A DNA stretch of 64,000 bases from Linum tenue. Its lineage: Eukaryota > Streptophyta > Magnoliopsida > Malpighiales > Linaceae. Shown here piece by piece: positions 31,636 to 42,778 of the stretch. Position 1 is the stretch's first letter. Each line of letters opens with the position of its first letter. The stretch covers positions 65,174,200-65,238,199 of the forward strand of contig CAMGYJ010000005.1 of assembly GCA_946122785.1 (NCBI GenBank), read 5' to 3'. A model generated the notes under the pieces. It saw only the letters and a list, made by a program, of their open reading frames with translations. It did not search any database and was not told where the DNA came from. Made by a program: the position numbers and the translations under genes.

Positions 31636-34600
31636 ATGTCCTCCGCCGCCGCCGGCCAAGCCTCCTCCTCCTCCTCCTCCCCGGCCTCTCAATTTCGCTA
31701 CGACGTCTTTCTGAGCTTCAGAGGATCCGACACTCGCTACGGCTTCGTCAGCCATCTCTACAACGCTCTCAAGGAGAAAGGGGTCAGCACTTTCAAGGAC
31801 GACCAGAAGCTGGAGCGCGGCAAGCTGATTTCGCCGGAGATTCTCCGCGTAATCGAACTGTCTAGGTTTTCAATCGTCGTTTTCTCCAAAGATTATGCTT
31901 CCTCTCCATGGTGCTTGGAAGAACTCCAGATCATCATTCAGTGTATGGAGCACGAGAACAAGAGCCACACTGTTATCCCGGTCTTCTACAGCGTGGATCC
32001 ATCGGATGTCGGCGAGGTCCGGAACAGTTACGCGGCTTCGTTTGCTCAACACGAGGTGGATTTCCCCGATGATGCTGAAATGCTCCGGAATTGGAAGGCT
32101 GCTCTCAAGAAGGCCGCCGAATTAAGCGGCTGGGACTCGCGTCATAAGTAAGCATCAATTCGGATTTTGTTACTTTAACAGCACCCAAATTCAAGAACTG
32201 AACTGCAAAGTTAGGCGTTGATTCCAATCCTTTTGTGTTTGCTTAGGGAGGAACCAGCTCTTATTCAGGAGATTGTGGAAGATGTAGTGAACAAGTTGGG
32301 TCGTCGATTCTCAAACAAGCCTTCAGGACTGGTAGGAATTGAGCGACGAATCAAGGACGTGGAGTTGCTGCTAAGCACAGGTTTGGTTGATGTTAGAGTG
32401 GTTGGAATTTGGGGGATGGCAGGAATTGGTAAATCCGTTCTTGCCGAAGCTGTTTACCACCACATCTCTCATAAATTCGATGCTTGCTGCATTCTTAAGA
32501 ACGTTAGAGATGTTGCAGAGAAACGTGGCCTCGATCATCTGCGCAGAAAACTCCTCTCTGCTTTGATTGCTGAAGATGGTCTGAGGATTTTGGACAAGAA
32601 TTTGGATGTACTAATGAGGGGAAGGCTTCGCAACAAATGTATCCTTGTTGTTCTTGATGATGTTTCTAACGTAAATCAATTGACAAGCTTAGCAGGAGAT
32701 CGCGATTGGTTCGGACCAGGGAGCAGAATCATCATCACAAGTAAAGATAAGCACTTGCTGGAGCAACATGAGGTGGATTCAGTTTATGAGGCTAAGCCTT
32801 TAAGTGAGTCGGAATCGCTTCAGCTCTTTTGCCAACATGCTTTCAAGAAGCGTTCGAGGATGCAGGAATTTATGGGATTGTCTCGGACTGTTGTGAACTA
32901 TGCTCGTGGTCTTCCTTTAGCTCTGCAAGTTTTGGGATCTTCTTTGTTCAACATGGACAGAGGTGATTGGGAGAGCAAGTTGAAGGTCTTGGAAGAATTT
33001 CCACCTCAGGACATAGTCCAGATCCTGAGACAAAGCTTTGATGTGCTTGATAGGTCCGAGAAGAACATATTCCTCGATGTTGCTTGTTTCTTTAAAGGGG
33101 AGGATGAGGAGTATGTTGTGAGCATACTAGAAGGTTGTGGTTCCTCTGCACGCTATGGACTGAAAGTCCTCCTCCTGAAATCTCTCATAACCATCCAAGA
33201 CAACAAAGTCTGGATGCATGATCTGTTGCAGCAGATGGCATGGGAAGTTGTCCGACAAGAGTCTTTGCATGAGGTTGGAATGCGCAGCAGGTTGTGGAAT
33301 CATCTGGATGTGTGCGATGTACTAGTGCAAAACACGGTAAGCAAATAAGATTTTGCCTTATTTTGGTATTAGGCGTTAAATTTTACAAACCTACCTACCG
33401 TATGCTTTGCACATAGCGGTAATACTGAAGTGGTGGCTGCATTTAAATTTGTACTTACTTGGTACAGGGTACGAAAGATGTTGAAAGCATTGTCCTTGAT
33501 CTTTCCAAAGTTAAGGAAAACATGTCTCTCAAAGGTGGAGCTTTCCACAAGATGAATAGGCTCAGATTGCTTAAAGTCTGTTATCCTCACCATTCTGGAG
33601 GTTCTGAGTACGTACTCAACAAAGAACCATCCCTTGACATGGATGAAAACAGGGGAAATGATGCTCAGCTTTCTGGGAAGTTCAAACCTCTTGTTCGTAA
33701 GTTGGAGAGTCTTAGAGTAATGGACACCACAACAGAAGGCTCTTCTAGGTTGCATATGGCAAGTAAGTTGACAGCTCTTTCAAATGAACTGAGGAGCCTA
33801 CACTGGCACGGGTATCCATTTGAGTCCTTGCCTGCGAACTTTTACCCACGCAACCTCGTGGAATTCAACCTGTCATTCAGTAGCTTGAAGAATTTATGGA
33901 GAGGAAACAAGGTACAACTTTAGCTGTCTAGAAGAACATCAATAACTCGCTTGAACATTTGTGTTAAACCAAGTATCGGCGATTAGACATTAACCTTCCA
34001 TTTACATTACTGCAGGTTTTTGATAAAATGAAGTACATGAAAGTCAGCTACTCGCAGAAGCTGGCACACTTACCAGATTTCTCGGGGGTTCAGAACCTTG
34101 AGATACTAATTCTAGAGAGCTGCGTGAAGCTAATCGAGGTTCATCCTTCTGTTGGGTTCTTGAGAAAGCTAGCTTATTTGAATCTGAAAGGTTGCAGAAG
34201 CTTGCTGTATTTACCGCCCACCATCGGGATGACATCTCTGGAGACTCTCGTACTGTCTGGGTGTTCGAAACTAAACAAGTTCCCGGAGTTGGAAGGCGAT
34301 ATGGGACGCCTGTCGGAGCTGCTTCTGGATGGCACGGATATATCAGAGTTACCGGCGTCAATTCAAAAGCTTACCGGCCTTGTCACCCTGAGCGTCACAG
34401 GATGTAAACGCCTGGAATTTATCCCAGAGGGGGTCGGGCATTGCCGTGGCTTGACGATTCTCCGCCTTACAGGCTGCGAGAATCTCCGGCGGGTGCAGTT
34501 CGAGTTGAGCTTGCTGGAAAATCTGGAGGAATTTCATGGTGAAGGCACGGCTCTCGAACTGAGCCATCTGATAGGTGGTGGTTATTTGGAGAAGCTGAAG

Positions 34601-35800
34601 GTTTTTACACTTCGAAGATCTGGAAAGAGTCCGTTGTCGTTGATTCAAACCCCTCGGCGGGATCCTTTCCCAGTCGTGGAACCCTCCGCCAGTGTCGGAA
34701 GTCCTCATTTTATCCACTACGCTGTCTTCCAGATGCTTTCTTCACTAACGAGCCTGGATTTGAGTTACTGCAACTTGCCAAATCTCTTATGTGATCTCAC
34801 TCAGCTCGCATGTCTGACGAAGTTGGATCTATCTGGAAATCACTTCACCAGGTTGTTCAATGGGGCACTCCCCAGAAACCTGCAAGTTCTAATTGTGTCC
34901 AGTTGCAAGAACCTTTATTCCATACCTGCCCTGCCGCCGGCTACATACTGCTTGGAAGCATCCAACTGTCAATCGTTGGGTTGGATGGAACCACCGGGGG
35001 GCAATGAGTCGGCGAGAATGCGGGGTATTAACCTCATGAATTGCTTGGCACTGGGTGCTAACACCGAAGCTCAAGTGGCTGTTGAGTTGATCAAAACTCA
35101 CGCACATCAGGTCTCAAATTTCCTTACTCTCACTTATCTTTCTTCTATCCTTTTGCATAGGTTGTGTGTTTGGCTCCTTTTACTAAAGTAGATGGATATG
35201 CTTATTGCTTAACATAGTTTGCAATCGATAATAGTGAATTGTATTCGCTCGAAATGTAGTGCGTAGTATGATGACATTCAATCCCAATTTTGTCTTTGCT
35301 TTTGGTACATGGAACTGCAGACTCCTTCCCACCCTGTAAGCGAGCTGTCCATCATCATTCCAGGAAGCAAAATCGTGGAAGAGTGGCGTCGTTATGAGCA
35401 CATGCATTCAATGACAACGGTCGTAGAGCTTCCCCCGGAGTTCCACGACTATCCTCTCAAAGGCGTGGCTCTATGGGTTACATTCAATGTAGAAAGCTTC
35501 ACCGCCAGGGCCAACCTGAGTCTCGACTTCCATTTTCGTAGCGGCGGCGAGAACATCATCTCCGAAGTAGGGTTTGTGGTGAGTAAAGGTACAGAAGTAC
35601 GCACGATGCACATGTGGCTGCGTTTCGTCCCGGTGCTGCTGTTCAAGTCGGTACGAAATCGGGACTATCCGACTCCCGTGGATCTCGTCATCGTGACGAA
35701 CAGCTCCGACTTATCGGTGAACAGCTCCGGTCTGTATCCTATATGTCAAGACCAACAAGGTATGTTACTGGATGTTATTCCTAGTAGTACAGGATTGTAA
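31636..35800 (+). CDS. TIR-NBS-LRR immune receptor with C-terminal jelly-roll domain
   Basis: Five exons are inferred from GT-AG sites: 31636-32147, 32247-33336, 33468-33911, 34016-35110, 35321-35800; they join in frame to 1206 aa. Residues about 20-165 form the TIR domain (D-V-F-L-S-F-R-G; W-C-L-E-E-L retains the catalytic-type Glu of TIR NADases). NB-ARC follows: P-loop G-M-A-G-I-G-K-S at 227-234, kinase 2 L-V-V-L-D-D at 304-309, G-L-P-L-A-L at 392-397, M-H-D at 494-496. LRRs occupy exons 3-4, and exon 5 matches the post-LRR/C-JID region (S-I-I-I-P-G-S). TNLs recognise pathogen effectors and signal through TIR enzymatic products. P-loop Ala and Ser replace the commoner Gly and Thr; Ser is tolerated. 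The gene appears intact. Confidence 0.92.
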
Positions 35801-36149
35801 GCCTTTCCTTTTCTCGTAAGATTTGATACTTTGGAGGTTGGGGCAGTGGTAGGAGTAGGTTCGTTGAAGACTTGTGGGATTTTGGGAGAGGAATTCGGTT
35901 ACTGTGCATGTTTTGAGTCCTGTAAACTCATCTTTGTTAAGCAAAGGTGAAGAAGGGAGAAGCAATAATGTTTGGGCAATTGGCTTAATGGCCTTTCCAT
36001 TCAGCTACAACAACAATGTATAATTTGTACAGTTTGTGAAAGAGAGGCTCTACTACACTGAGCTATTGCTAATCTAATTGTACAGCAAAAGAACGACTAA
36101 CTAATCTTTACAAATGGACCAACCAAACATGTACATGTGTTGCATACTG
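35801..36149. other. TNL downstream region
   Basis: Presumed 3' UTR and spacer. No AATAAA box stands out and no further gene is visible. Confidence 0.5.
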
Positions 36150-36480
36150 TGTATTGACGATAAACGAGTTGAGTCTGAAGCGAAACGGTGCGAAGATGAA
36201 GAGAGATATGGATTGCTGCTAGAGTTGGGTTGTTATTGTTCATCCAAACTTCATCTTCTTCACACCTCTCCTCAAACTGGCATGCATCTATTCAATGCAC
36301 CTAAACTTTTTTATTAAGAACTGAATCATTCCCGTAGACGACCCCTTAGTGAAAATGTTTGCTGGTTGATATTCTGCAAATATGTGTTATAGAGTAATAA
36401 ACTAGACTTCAGTATTTCATGAGTGATGCAGAGATCTACTTGAGTATTTCATGAATAAAAATCAATTGCATTTGTGTTAC
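36150..36480 (-). pseudogene. Ty1/copia RNase H C-terminal remnant
   Basis: On the minus strand, F-A-E-Y-Q-P-A-N-I-F-T-K-G is readable around 36340-36380, matching the A-D-I-F-T-K block ending copia RNase H, followed by L-R-R-G-V near 36260. Upstream on that strand the sequence decays through a frameshift near 36385. A short old fragment. Confidence 0.6.
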
Positions 36481-36954
36481 TTATTGTCAACCCAACTCTT
36501 TTACCATCCACATCACTTTAATTTCATTATCCAGCATCAATGCAATTAACTTGCAATTGCATGTGGGCGTAATTTTTTTTTATAGAATAAAAGGTTTATA
36601 TGTTTATTAATTTATCCATACATAAAATAAAATAAATAGAAAAAATTAAATAAAAGAGACAAAGAGAAATTGGAAATGAAATTGCATTTTATGAAGTTTG
36701 TATTAATCCAATTGAGACTTATATCCATGCAATTGGAAATGCAATTGCATTTCAATTGCCACATCACTTTGCAATTCAATATGAAAGCTTTATGTGGATG
36801 CTCTAACCCATGAAGAGATGACTTGGATTGCTTTGACACAAAACAAAACTAAAGGACTAATAGAATAATTAACCAAAACGATATAATTTTAACTAAAATG
36901 AACTTCTTCAAACTTCCGTCTTCCCGCCTTCTTGCTCGAGCAACGCGAGTTCAA
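36481..36954. other. AT-rich spacer
   Basis: No coding sequence recognised. GCAATTG-type words recur several times between 36540 and 36780. Confidence 0.6.
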
Positions 36955-37253
36955 TGTTAGTGTGTGGTATATGATTCACGATTGAACCTCTCCCAACAAC
37001 TCGAGTTATTGGGATCAACTGGTTTATGACATGGTATCAGAGCCTTCTATTACCGTGAGGTCTTCTGTTCGATTCTCGGTGACCCCCATTTGTTTCTGTT
37101 AAGCATACGGTGTCAGGACTTGTGCCTGTTCAAACTCCAAGCCTATCTGAATGGTTTGAGTTTGAAAGGGGGGGGGTGTTAGTAAATGGTATATGATCCA
37201 TGATTGAACCTCTCCCAACAACTCGAGCTTTTGGGATCAACTGGTTTATGACA
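36955..37253 (+). mobile_element. Miniature LTR element (TRIM/SMART type), 299 bp
   Basis: Two 77-bp direct repeats, 36955-37031 and 37177-37253, both start TGTTAG and end TGACA, differing at about seven positions. The first is followed at once by TGGTATCAGAGC (37032-37043), the classic initiator-tRNA-Met primer site, and the second is preceded by GAAAGGGGGGGGG (37164-37176), a polypurine tract. All cis-signals for reverse transcription are therefore present in 299 bp with no coding capacity. No exact flanking duplication was found, although GCGAG occurs near both ends. Confidence 0.85.
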
Positions 37254-37348
37254 TGCGAGGACTGTGTAGACGGGAGAATGAGGGCTCATGGTGGCGGCCG
37301 ACGAGGCAGGAAGGAAGCTTAGGTTTTCCGACTAGGTTTTTGAATCAG

Positions 37349-37580
37349 GCTCTGATACCATGTTAGGAAATCAGAATACGGTGGAAATTGTGTTAGTTTT
37401 CCCAACATTCAAATCTTGACATCAAGAGAATCTTGTCCACCAAGTTACCAAACAATCCCTTTGTCCTTCCTATGAAAACCCTAAATACTTCACATGGAAC
37501 ATGAAAGCCTTTTCCGTTTATTAACTAATAACGTTCATTCCTTTTGCTAAATTTGGGGTTTGGTTTTTATTTCAGGTATA
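37349..37580 (-). mobile_element. Second LTR-element end in opposite orientation (primer site plus LTR fragment)
   Basis: GCTCTGATACCA at 37349-37360 is the reverse complement of the initiator-tRNA primer site, and TGTTAGG begins immediately at 37361, as expected for the adjacent LTR of a minus-strand copia or TRIM element. The far end of the LTR is not resolved and no partner LTR is seen. Confidence 0.55.
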
Positions 37581-37739
37581 AAAGAAAACAGCCCATCAAC
37601 TAATCAGAAAAAAAAAAAAAAACTGGCACGCACTAATGATTGGCTGCCGTCGACGCGCTCGATCGGGAGTGGAAACCCACGCTCCTCTCCGCCTGCCTGC
37701 TGCTTGAGCTGAAGTTTGCGTATTTACATTACCCGAGAG

Positions 37740-37784
37740 CACGTGTCAACGCGTCAGGCAGAGCTGGTCACACATCCACGTGGC
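37740..37784. promoter_or_regulatory. Two G-box/ABRE-type sites
   Basis: CACGTGTC at 37740-37747 and CCACGTGGC at 37776-37784 lie 29 bp apart in a short GC-rich island upstream of the phosphatase gene. Such ACGT-core sites bind bZIP and bHLH factors. Assignment to the downstream promoter is inferred from position. Confidence 0.5.
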
Positions 37785-37879
37785 AAGTTCCTACAGGTAA
37801 AAAATCATTGAATCCCAGCCGTCCGCTGCTTCCGCCGGGAGGCCGACTTTGCCACTGTATGACCGTTCGTGGAAGTTAA

Positions 37880-39314
37880 CACAGCGAGGGGGAGAAGGAG
37901 AAGAAGAGAAGGAGAAGAAATTATTAAGGAAAGAAAACCAAAGTCTTTTTTATTTGTTTTGTTTTGTTTTTAACTTTTTATACATACAGCTTTAGATAGA
38001 GAGAGAATGGAAGAAACCCCACAATAACACACACAGACAACTCTTCATTCCTGTAGAGAGAGAGAGAGAGAGAGGGAAGCTCTCCCTTTTAGTCCTTGGG
38101 GCATCACAAGGTATTGCGGCCTACCCATATGGATTCTTGTTGGAAAAATCGAATCTTTCCACCCTTTTTTCTTAGTTCCCCTTGTTGGAATTTCATCTTC
38201 TTCTACTGTTGTTGTTGATCTCGGTTCTGTTTCCCTTTTCTTCTTTCCCCTTGAAAGCTTTCTATTACGGCTCCCTGTTTCCCGGTTTCATGGTTGAAAC
38301 TGTATAACTGTCATTTCAGCAGCCCTTTGGTTGTCTAGGGTTTATTAGATTATGGGGCTTTGTAGGGGATTAGGCTTTCTTTCTGGGTTCTGGAGGGCTG
38401 TGTGGTTCTTGGTTGTAATTGGGCTGTCTTTCCTCGGGTCTTCTAATTGTGTGGCTCTGAATTTGACAACCTGGGAACTGTTGACTTCTGTTCCTTTTTC
38501 TGTTCATTTGAGGAGCTGGGAGTGGGTTTTCTGTTTTTGGGTTAACGATTGGCTTAGATATGAATCTTCTCTTCCTCTCTCTATCTCTCTTCGGGTGGCT
38601 CTTTCTCGTGTATTTCTTGAAAAAAAACTTAATTTCGATCTTGTTCTGGTAAAATGGTAATTGTCTTCAAAGATCATTCTATAATGTTCTTCTGTAGAGA
38701 AATAGGAATCTTCATTGCCTATCTGTTTGTTCTTGTGAATTCATTGTATTTCACAGGAAAAGAGTACATGTTGACCGAGTTCTGTAGCTGTTGTCTGCTC
38801 AATTTTAGTCCTTTTCATGCAAGAGATAGTCTTTCTGAGTTGGTTGACTTTGTAATTAGCTGGACAATTGGAGGCCTAATTGTGTTTTCAGTTTACATTA
38901 AATCTCTGTTCGTTTCTGCTACAAAGATTATCATTACACAGTTCCTTGTTTGGCATGGTAACAAAGTGGACCTGGTTGTATCATGCTCTTTTTATTTTGC
39001 TTGTTTTATTTGGAGTCTACTTGATTTCTTGATGATCTTGTAAATGAAAAATCCTTGATGATATACTTGGAGGATCTCATTGGAACAATGTATCTGCTAA
39101 CTGAATTGTGCTTAGTATTGTTGAATTAATGTTCTTGGTTTGTAAACGTTTTATAAGTTACCCCCCTGTGAGTTCACGTGGATGGATTTTCTGATGATTT
39201 CTTTTTCTGGGATATTATAGTCTGGGCGGGTGCTTTGATTGCTAAAGGGGAGAGATTGCTTCCCATTGATGTTTCCAAGTCGAGATTGTGGCAAATATAA
39301 TCAGAACAGATCAA
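37880..39314 (+). other. Promoter, 5' UTR and probable 5' UTR intron of the SSP4-type gene
   Basis: A GA microsatellite at about 38056-38075 and CT-rich leader-like sequence precede a possible donor (CACAAG/GTATTG near 38108-38115). The next 1.1 kb is T-rich, as plant introns are, and its ORFs are not supported. The start codon at 39315 follows a less T-rich segment from about 39240. Confidence 0.5.
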
Positions 39315-42300
39315 ATGCCATCATTGAAAATGAAGACAAAACTAAGTGGGGGCTCTTTAGGGGAAAGAAGTCTTGGTGTGTGTCAGACGTCCAGTGTTAT
39401 ATGCAAGAAATCTTGCGCTAATGTCAACGCGGTTTCTCCTTTATTAGAGGCTGACCTGTGTATTCAGAAATGTCAAGATGATTGCGGTGAGTATAATCCA
39501 TTCTTGAAGGACACTAGGTTTTGTCATTATTAGTTCATACTCATAACATTATTGCGGAGGTTGCTTCAAAATTGTTACGTGGGATGACGTAGCCTCGTAG
39601 CTAGGTTATCTTTTATTTCTTGTCCATGCATCTTGTCTTTATGGTTCAAAGTAATGAGCGTCAAACTAACGATGTGTTATTCCCTCACTGCGTTCTGTGC
39701 TGCAAAATGATTTGTTTCAAATTCCAATTATTCTAGGTCGTTTGCTTTAGATGTTTGGAAGGCCTTAATTCTTAATAATGCTCAACATGTCATCCTGTTG
39801 GAGTTTTTTTATGACTATGTTATGTTATTTTTTCTTCAGTTTCTTCGAGTGAGGAGATGCATTCTCCGGAAACTGGCGGTGTTGAAGTCCTTGATCAGCA
39901 ACAATTGTCAAATCAAGGGAACTCCCATTTTCAGACACATGATTCTAGTCTAGATTCTGGAACCACTGTGAAGATGGTAAGTCTTCTGCATGGTGCTTGT
40001 CATTGAATGTGTTTCTTTCCTTGTTGTCAGTTTCATCTATTAGCTATTTTGTTGTTCACATGTGGAGCACAAGTTACTTTCTATGGTTTGAGTGTGTTTT
40101 CAACCTTATGTTTGATGTTTATTATGCTGTGTGTTTTTACGTATCTTCCTTGTAAGAGGACTTAACATATAGATCACCCTTGAAGTTTCATCCGTATATC
40201 TTCACTTCTCCTTTCAAAATATTTTTAGTAGTTCCTCTTCCTTGATCAGGCTGGTTGGGGAGCTCCATGATTCAGTCTTTAGTTCTTTGTTTGGACTAGG
40301 GTTTCAAGACAACTGTCAACATTTCTTTGTAGACTATTATAGAATTATTAGTATGGATTTTTACCCATAAAATTATTATGCATTTAAAACTTTTAATTTT
40401 GGCTCTCTATCATTGCTGTCCAGATACTTGGTTTAACTGCTTGAGATAGGTTTGTTTTTTATTTAACTTCATGGTTCAGTCTTTAGTTCTTTGTTTGGAC
40501 TAGGGTTTGAAGACAACTGTCAATTTTTCTTTGTAGACTATTATAGAATTATAAATATGGAATTTTGCACAGCAAATTATTATGCATTTAAAACTATTAA
40601 TGTTGACAATTTATCATTGCTGGCCAGGTACATGGTTTAACTGCTTGAGTTAGGGTTATTTTTGGCGTTCTCGTTTCTCAATCAGTTTATGTAACGCATT
40701 AGTGGCTCTTTCTTTTTGTTTCTGAGATCAATTGCTTTAGTTGCTAATTTGTTGTAATGTACTGCACTGTAGGATTCTACACATAACTGCACAGCTGACT
40801 TGGAAACCATTTTTTCCCCGGCTTTGGAGCCCATTTGTATATTCAACATACCCAACATAGATGAGAATCCAGGTATGCTAAAGCATTTTATTCCTTGAAC
40901 ACATACCTTGCAACTAACCCCTAACTAACCCCTCTGTTATATAACGTTCCGTTTTCTGATAAGTACTGATGAACATCATAGTCTATATCTAACTCACAAA
41001 TGTTGCACATGATATCCGTTGCCCCTTTTTTTGCACGAAGTCTATTATCTGTTTTTAACTAGATCAGATGCTTTGAAGTTGATGCCTGAATCTATGAAGG
41101 ACAATGGACCACTTGAATCTTTGTACTAGATCATTCTACTTCATACCAATTGACTATCTTGCGATACATTTTGCAGGGGCCAAAAGTAATTTTATCATCT
41201 CAGGGTTGGGAACTGATGGAAGGGATGGTAATACAAGCTTATCTGATTATCAGACCTGCAACATAGCAGATTTCTCTATCTCCGACATGATTATCTCTAG
41301 CCTACCTTATGATGGGAATGCAATAGATAGTCATCTCAGTGAGAGTGATCCTTTTCCTGATTACAGATGTGCTGAGCCAAGTATGTTGTTTGATATGGCT
41401 CAGGAGTGCATGATACTCCCTTTTCTTGAGGATACTGCCAAATTGACAAATTCCAATGATCTGAAATCAGGTGAAGAAGCCATTCAAGGTGGCCCAGATG
41501 ATGCTGGCTTATATCCAGCTATCAGCCAGATTAGAACTTATAATCAGGAATGTGATTCTATCGCCGACTCTGATCAGGCAGATGATTTTGATCCCCAGTA
41601 CTTTATCAGAAATCTACCTGAACTATCAGAGGTGGTATCAAATTTTCAGACAAGCATGTTCCCGAAAGATTCTCAAAGGAGGAAGTCAGTGACATTAGTA
41701 CTTGACTTGGATGGTAAGACATTTATGCACTTTACTATAGCTGGGGTTTTTATTTTTGCATATCTGGGGTAGAGCATTAGATGCAAATAATTACAATCAG
41801 TTTGTTTCTGTTTTTAATTTATTCTTGCTAAGGAGTAGTAAGTGCTGAAATGGCTCTTCTGTTGTTGTGACCAGAAACACTTGTTCATTCTACACTGGAA
41901 CATTGTGGGGATGCCGACTTCACTTTCACTGTCTTCTTCAACATGAAAGAGCACACTGTATATGTAAAAAAGAGGCCTCACCTCCATACATTCCTGGAGA
42001 GAGTTGCTGAGATGTTTGAGATTGTCATCTTTACAGCAAGCCAAAGCATATATGCGGAACAGCTTTTGGACATACTGGATACTGAAAAGAAACTCATATC
42101 TCGGCGGGTTTATCGGGAGTCTTGCATATTTTCAGATGGAACTTATACGAAAGATTTGACAGTGTTAGGTGTTGATCTTGCCAAAGTTGCCATAATTGAT
42201 AATTCCCCACAGGTACAGTGATCCTACTGCTTACTAGATGTTTTTATTTGACATACCTGCATGTCACTCTTCATTTAAGTCTGGTCATATATCTCAACTT

Positions 42301-42778
42301 CTGCACCCCTTGGATTAAGAATGATAAGTTGGTCTGCTGTTTACATACTTGTAGCTTGACTTTGACATGCTTAGCTCCTGAAAAGCAGATCTGAGATGCT
42401 TAAAACACTTGGAAGCAGCATAAGAGGTTATTGTTTACACTACTGATGAATACTATTAATAAATAGAATCGTGTGAGTTGGATGTGTACAAAGGCTAAGA
42501 CATGATTTACTGCTTCTCCCCATAAGAAGTATACATAAAACATTTAAAGACACTGGAAAACAAGCTTGCCATTGTAGTTCCAATCCCGATTAACTGTTGC
42601 TGTCCTTGAATGATTTCAGGTTTTCAGGTTGCAAGTTAATAATGGGATTCCTATTAAGAGTTGGTTCAGCGATTCGTCAGATTGTGCTTTACTATCATTA
42701 CTGCCCTTCTTAGAGACCTTGGCTGATGCTGATGATGTCCGCCCAATAATTGCAAGGAGATTCGGTAACAAGGAATAA
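39315..42778 (+). CDS. SSP4: SCP1-like small phosphatase (CTD phosphatase-like, SSP4 type)
   Basis: Six coding exons are inferred: 39315-39486, 39840-39976, 40773-40872, 41177-41713, 41875-42212, 42620-42778, joining in frame to 480 aa. Residues 1-300 are low-complexity and Ser/acidic-rich, as in plant SSP4 proteins. The C-terminal FCP1/SCP homology domain has the catalytic D-L-D-E-T at residues 313-317, split by intron 4, then F-T-A-S-Q near 41-62 residues later, and I-D-N-S-P-Q at the exon 5 end. The family uses the first Asp of D-x-D-x-T as nucleophile to dephosphorylate RNA polymerase II CTD serines. The ATG at 39315 is chosen because the peptide M-P-S-L-K-M-K-T-K matches the family start. 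Gene symbol by recognition of the Arabidopsis-type N-terminus. Confidence 0.88.
40266..40654 (+). repeat. Tandem duplication of about 185 bp in intron 2 of the SSP4-type gene
   Basis: 40266-40450 and 40470-40654 align from CATG(A/G)TTCAGTCTTTAG through TTTAACTGCTTGAG, with scattered differences. It lies wholly within the intron and does not affect the coding frame. Confidence 0.9.

Noticed and set aside
37640..37879. 79-codon ORF in the GC-rich island upstream of the phosphatase gene
   Set aside because: More likely promoter sequence with G-boxes; no domain or homology recognised.
38352..39043. Two ORFs of 102 and 129 codons upstream of the phosphatase start
   Set aside because: Highly T-rich, Phe/Leu/Ser-dominated translations typical of plant intron sequence.
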